Assembly: GCA_963781285.1 (NCBI GenBank) | Contig: CAWAFI010000016.1 | Location: forward strand, 185,897-249,896 | DNA from: CAIWHR01 sp963781285 | Lineage (GTDB): Bacteria; Pseudomonadota; Gammaproteobacteria; Burkholderiales; Casimicrobiaceae | Reading direction: 5' to 3' | Length of the DNA stretch: 64,000 bases | Part shown: piece by piece, positions 61,746-64,000 of the stretch | How the letters are laid out: each line of letters begins with the position of its first letter | Numbering within the stretch: position 1 is the stretch's first letter | Position numbers and translations under genes: made by a program | The notes under the pieces: generated by a model | What the model was told of the DNA's origin: nothing | What the model saw: only the letters and a program-made list of their open reading frames with translations | Databases searched by the model: none

Positions 61746-62132
61746 TCAATGAACGATCTTTCCGGACCAGCGGTCGCGCGTAGCCCAGAATGGGCACTTG
61801 GGACATTTCTCACCCTCCGGGTAATCAATTCCCTCTTCGTGCGGGCAGCCAATGATTCGATCGACCAATGCTACAGAAGCGACTTCGTGAGCACCGATGA
61901 ATTTCAGGATCTGCTCGTTGATGTGAGGATCGGTGCGGGTGTCAGCAATGTCTGAGTACCAACGTTCTAGGATCTCGGCCTCGCCGCCCTCCTTCAAAAT
62001 GATTCCGACGGCAACTTTCGAGGCGCGTGAGTCGTCTGGACCATAGAACGCAATTGTTGCGATGGGATAGCCGCGAAGTCCCTTCTTTGCGCGTTTGCGC
62101 AATGCCTTGGCAAAGCGTGCTTCAAGCGTCAT
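61746..62132 (-). CDS. Hypothetical cassette protein with C-terminal Cys cluster
   Basis: The 128-residue protein starts MTLEARFAKALRKRAKKG and has PIATIAFYGPDDSRASKVAVGII; the end carries IGCPHEEGIDYPEGEKCPKCPFW, a likely zinc site (C-x11-13-C-x2-C). Family of cassette and soil hypothetical proteins; function unknown. Confidence 0.75.
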   Translation of the reverse strand: MTLEARFAKALRKRAKKGLRGYPIATIAFYGPDDSRASKVAVGIILKEGGEAEILERWYSDIADTRTDPHINEQILKFIGAHEVASVALVDRIIGCPHEEGIDYPEGEKCPKCPFWATRDRWSGKIVH

Positions 62133-62159
62133 GCGAACGGTGTCCCGCGCTTTGGTGCC

Positions 62160-62242
62160 GCCTAACGAACCAAGGTAACCGGCGACCCGGCGCGGGCGCG
62201 AAGCGCTGCGCGCGGGACGTCCGTGTTGACCGCGGGTTAGGC
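62160..62242 (-). repeat. attC site
   Basis: GCCTAAC GAACCAAGGTAACCGGCGACC, loop GGGCGCGAAGCGCTGC, GGGACGTCCGTGTTGACCGCGG, GTTAGGC. Confidence 0.92.
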
Positions 62243-62572
62243 CTCATCGTCAAACAGCTCAAAGTTACAAAGATCTTCGACCACCGAGTGCAGCTCGATT
62301 TTGAACCACCGCTGAAACATCTCAAAGTCTCGATTCGCGGGCCACGCGGACTCATCGGTGTGCCACCCATCAAGCTCGCGTTCGAAGACCTCACCATATA
62401 TGTCTTCGAGAATTCTTCGCGCCTCGTCGTCGTCCTCAAATCCAGGAATCAGGTAAACAGTCTGTTCGCCCTCGACCTCGGGAACGACACCGGAATCATC
62501 CAATTGTGCTGCCCAGTCAAGATACGGCTGCTTCGGGCGCACGATCAACACCGCGCGATTCAGCATGTGCAC
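62237..62572 (-). CDS. Hypothetical acidic cassette protein
   Basis: The 111-residue acidic protein starts MHMLNRAVLIVRPKQPYLDWA and has YLIPGFEDDDEARRILEDIYGEVFERELDGW, FQRWFKIELHSVVEDL. I recall similar short proteins of unknown role in many proteobacteria but cannot name a family. Stop TAA is inside the attC box. It is the first complete cassette at the high end. Confidence 0.78.
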   Translation of the reverse strand: MHMLNRAVLIVRPKQPYLDWAAQLDDSGVVPEVEGEQTVYLIPGFEDDDEARRILEDIYGEVFERELDGWHTDESAWPANRDFEMFQRWFKIELHSVVEDLCNFELFDDEA

Positions 62573-62586
62573 GCCATCTGGGAGAG

Positions 62587-62679
62587 GCCTAACGGAACCA
62601 AGTTAACCGGCGCGCCGCTACCGATGCTCGCCCGACAAAATGCTGCTCCCGGCGCGTCCGGTTGAACGCGTCGTTAGGC
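62587..62679 (-). repeat. attC site (first at the high-coordinate end)
   Basis: GCCTAAC GGAACCAAGTTAACCGGCGCG, long loop, CGGCGCGTCCGGTTGAACGCGTC, GTTAGGC. Beyond it no further attC is seen before the IS91-type gene. Confidence 0.88.
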
Positions 62680-63260
62680 GTCGCGCTGCAGGACATGGTA
62701 GGGCACGTGGGCGCGGACAATGAGCTTAGGTTGGCGATGGCACCCGCCGCCACCCAAGGCGCCCCCGAAAGCCGGTTTCCGCGAAGCGTTGTCTTGCGTG
62801 AGCGCATTAACGCTCGCGTTATGCGTCACGCGAACAACGCTTCGCAAATTAGCATTTTTTCCGAGACTCCGCCATCGTCCGGTCGGCTGATTGCGGCGCC
62901 AGTCAGTCGGGAGCAGTTGACTGTGGTGCAGCGGCCGCCACACAGCAAACGAATAGGATTTTATCCGCCGTGCGGCAGCATGGTGGATAAAAGCAGTTGG
63001 ACTGAACCGCTGGATTCAGAGCGCCGCGGTTTGGGATTTGCAAGGCGTCCGACGTGGCGCGCGCAGATCGGTTTGCAGCGGAGGCTGATCGAGTTGGCTC
63101 GCATAGTGTGTCGCGCTGGTCGGTTGGGGCGAAGGCGATGCGGATTTGACTATGTCAGAGGGGTGGCCACGGGTCAACGGGCGAGGTGCGAACGAGCGGC
63201 GCCGCGGCGCGGCGAAGGGCGGCATGCCGAGTGCTGTTGAAGACGGTCTGGAGGTCGAGT
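62680..63260. other. Non-coding stretch between array and IS91-type gene, with long hairpin
   Basis: About 580 bases without a supported gene. It contains an imperfect inverted repeat of about 65 bases at 62781-62845 (GCGAAGCGTTGT ... ACAACGCTTCGC), followed by an A/T patch and TTTTTT. The remainder is probably the 3' end of the IS91-type element, where its replication origin end would be expected. No attI or integrase was recognised. Confidence 0.45.
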
Positions 63261-64000
63261 TCATTGTGCCGGCGGCGGCGCCTGCGCCGGCGGGCGCGTT
63301 CGCGCGAGCGGGCTGATGATGCGCAGGTGCCCGGCGTGGCAGTGCGGGCAGAGCGTGATGTCGCGTTGGGCGATGCGCAGCCAGAACGCCGGCACCGATT
63401 CCGGTGCGTGCGGTGCGTGTTCTGCTGGCACGCAGCCGAGCGCGTCGCGGGCTTGCGCGAGCTTGTCCCGCTTGGTGCGATTGGCGAGAAGGCCGTAGTG
63501 ACGAATGCGCATGAAGCCGGTGGGGAGCACATGCAGGAGGAAGCGACGGATAAATTCGTCAGCGGCCAAGGTCATCACTTTGCGCTGGTTGCCGTGGGCG
63601 TAGTCCTTGTAGCGAAAGCGCACGTCGGTGTCGGTGAGGCTCAGCAAGCGGTGGTTGGAGATCGCCACGCGATGGGTATAGCGACCGAGGTAGTCGAGCA
63701 CCTGCTGGGGGCCGGCAAAGGGTTGCTTGGCGTAGACCACCCATGGCTTCGCGCGTAGCTGGTGCAACAGCGAACGCAGAGCGGCGGCAGCGGCATCGTC
63801 TGTGTACGCTGCGACCAGCCTGAGCGAGCCCTCGTGAACCAGCCGTTGGAGGCCAGCGAGGAACTTCCCGCGAAACACTGGCGAGAGCGCCTGCACCGGA
63901 AAGAGGAAGCCGCGGCGCGAGTGAATCCAGTGCCCGTCGGCATCCAGTGCGCCGGCGCTGACCAACGCGTGGACATGCAAGTGCTGCCCGAGATTCTGGC
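63261..64000 (-). CDS. IS91-family transposase (5' part beyond window)
   Basis: The partial protein has the HUH motif HLHVHALVSAG near the window edge and the two-tyrosine motif YLGRYTHRVAISNHRLL (Y-x3-Y), with FRYKDYAHGNQRKVMTL and LPTGFMRIRHYGLLANR, as in IS91/IS801/IS1294 rolling-circle transposases. The C-terminus has a CPHC pair. The N-terminal zinc-binding part lies past 64000. Confidence 0.92.
   Translation of the reverse strand, partial: QNLGQHLHVHALVSAGALDADGHWIHSRRGFLFPVQALSPVFRGKFLAGLQRLVHEGSLRLVAAYTDDAAAAALRSLLHQLRAKPWVVYAKQPFAGPQQVLDYLGRYTHRVAISNHRLLSLTDTDVRFRYKDYAHGNQRKVMTLAADEFIRRFLLHVLPTGFMRIRHYGLLANRTKRDKLAQARDALGCVPAEHAPHAPESVPAFWLRIAQRDITLCPHCHAGHLRIISPLARTRPPAQAPPPAQ

Larger units (their letters stand above)
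28085..62679 (-). other. Chromosomal integron gene-cassette array (integrase not in window)
   Basis: About 34.6 kb of short, mostly minus-strand genes alternate with attC-like palindromes (listed individually). The repeated design is: gene start a few bases after a GTTAGGC box, gene, stop within or just before the next GCCTAAC box, attC of about 60-90 bp. Most attCs share one core, as in sedentary chromosomal integrons where all attCs resemble each other. All cassettes point the same way, so attI and intI should lie beyond the high-coordinate end. No integrase, attI or Pc promoter is present in the window. Confidence 0.9.

Noticed and set aside
28085..62679. Regularly repeated palindromes considered as a CRISPR array
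   Set aside because: Repeats are about 60-90 bp, imperfect, separated by gene-sized and variable segments, and have integron R boxes; no cas genes.
62680..63260. Search for attI, Pc promoter and integrase at the high end
   Set aside because: No tyrosine-recombinase motifs on either strand and no recognisable attI; stated as absent from the window rather than guessed.

Overview
The window is a GC-rich proteobacterial chromosome segment, most likely from a betaproteobacterium. The evidence is the set and order of housekeeping genes: metX with metW, xthA-pyrE, gatB-gatA-gatC divergent from mreB-mreC-mreD-mrdA-rodA, and ettA. No rRNA, tRNA or CRISPR array was seen. No species is claimed.

Positions 1-27 kb are ordinary core genome. 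In order they hold: a secreted c-type-heme protein with tryptophan-rich repeats; a MetX-MetW methionine gene with a structured leader; an AmpG-like transporter; a methyltransferase; a YheS-type ABC-F ATPase; exonuclease III; orotate phosphoribosyltransferase; a DUF4124 protein; EttA; the GatCAB tRNA amidotransferase genes; the Mre/Mrd/Rod cell-shape operon; a FabH-like ketoacyl synthase; and small soluble or membrane proteins. Two MITE-like repeats sit back to back exactly between mreC and mreD and supply the mreC stop codon and the sequence just before the mreD start.

Positions about 28.1-62.7 kb are a large chromosomal integron cassette array. Almost every gene is short, lies on the minus strand, and is separated from the next by an imperfect palindrome of about 60-90 bp. 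These palindromes begin with GCCTAAC-like and end with GTTAGGC-like boxes and share an internal core (GTAACCGGCGACC...GGCGTCCGTGTTGACCG). They are attC sites. I list 33 recognisable sites (complete, degenerate or half) and several isolated boxes. Many cassette genes use a TAA inside the attC box as their stop codon. Cassette products include GFA/CENP-V-like zinc proteins, VOC/glyoxalase proteins, cupins, GNAT acetyltransferases, SAM methyltransferases, OsmC, GST, TMEM175, an APH-like kinase, ABC-type substrate-binding proteins, many small membrane proteins, and toxin-antitoxin pairs. The attC sites are near-identical at the high-coordinate end and decayed at the low-coordinate end, so new cassettes probably enter at the high end. 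The integrase and attI are not in the window and should lie beyond 64 kb.

The array is interrupted by an IS110-family element (about 53.0-55.1 kb) with a tandemly duplicated 3' non-coding end, by a fragment of another IS110 transposase (45.0-45.5 kb), and is bounded at the high end by an IS91-family transposase that runs off the window. About ten genes, including the core genes metX, ampG and gatA, are broken by single-base frameshifts. Because GatA is expected to be essential, at least part of this pattern is probably residual sequencing error and should be checked before any are called pseudogenes.
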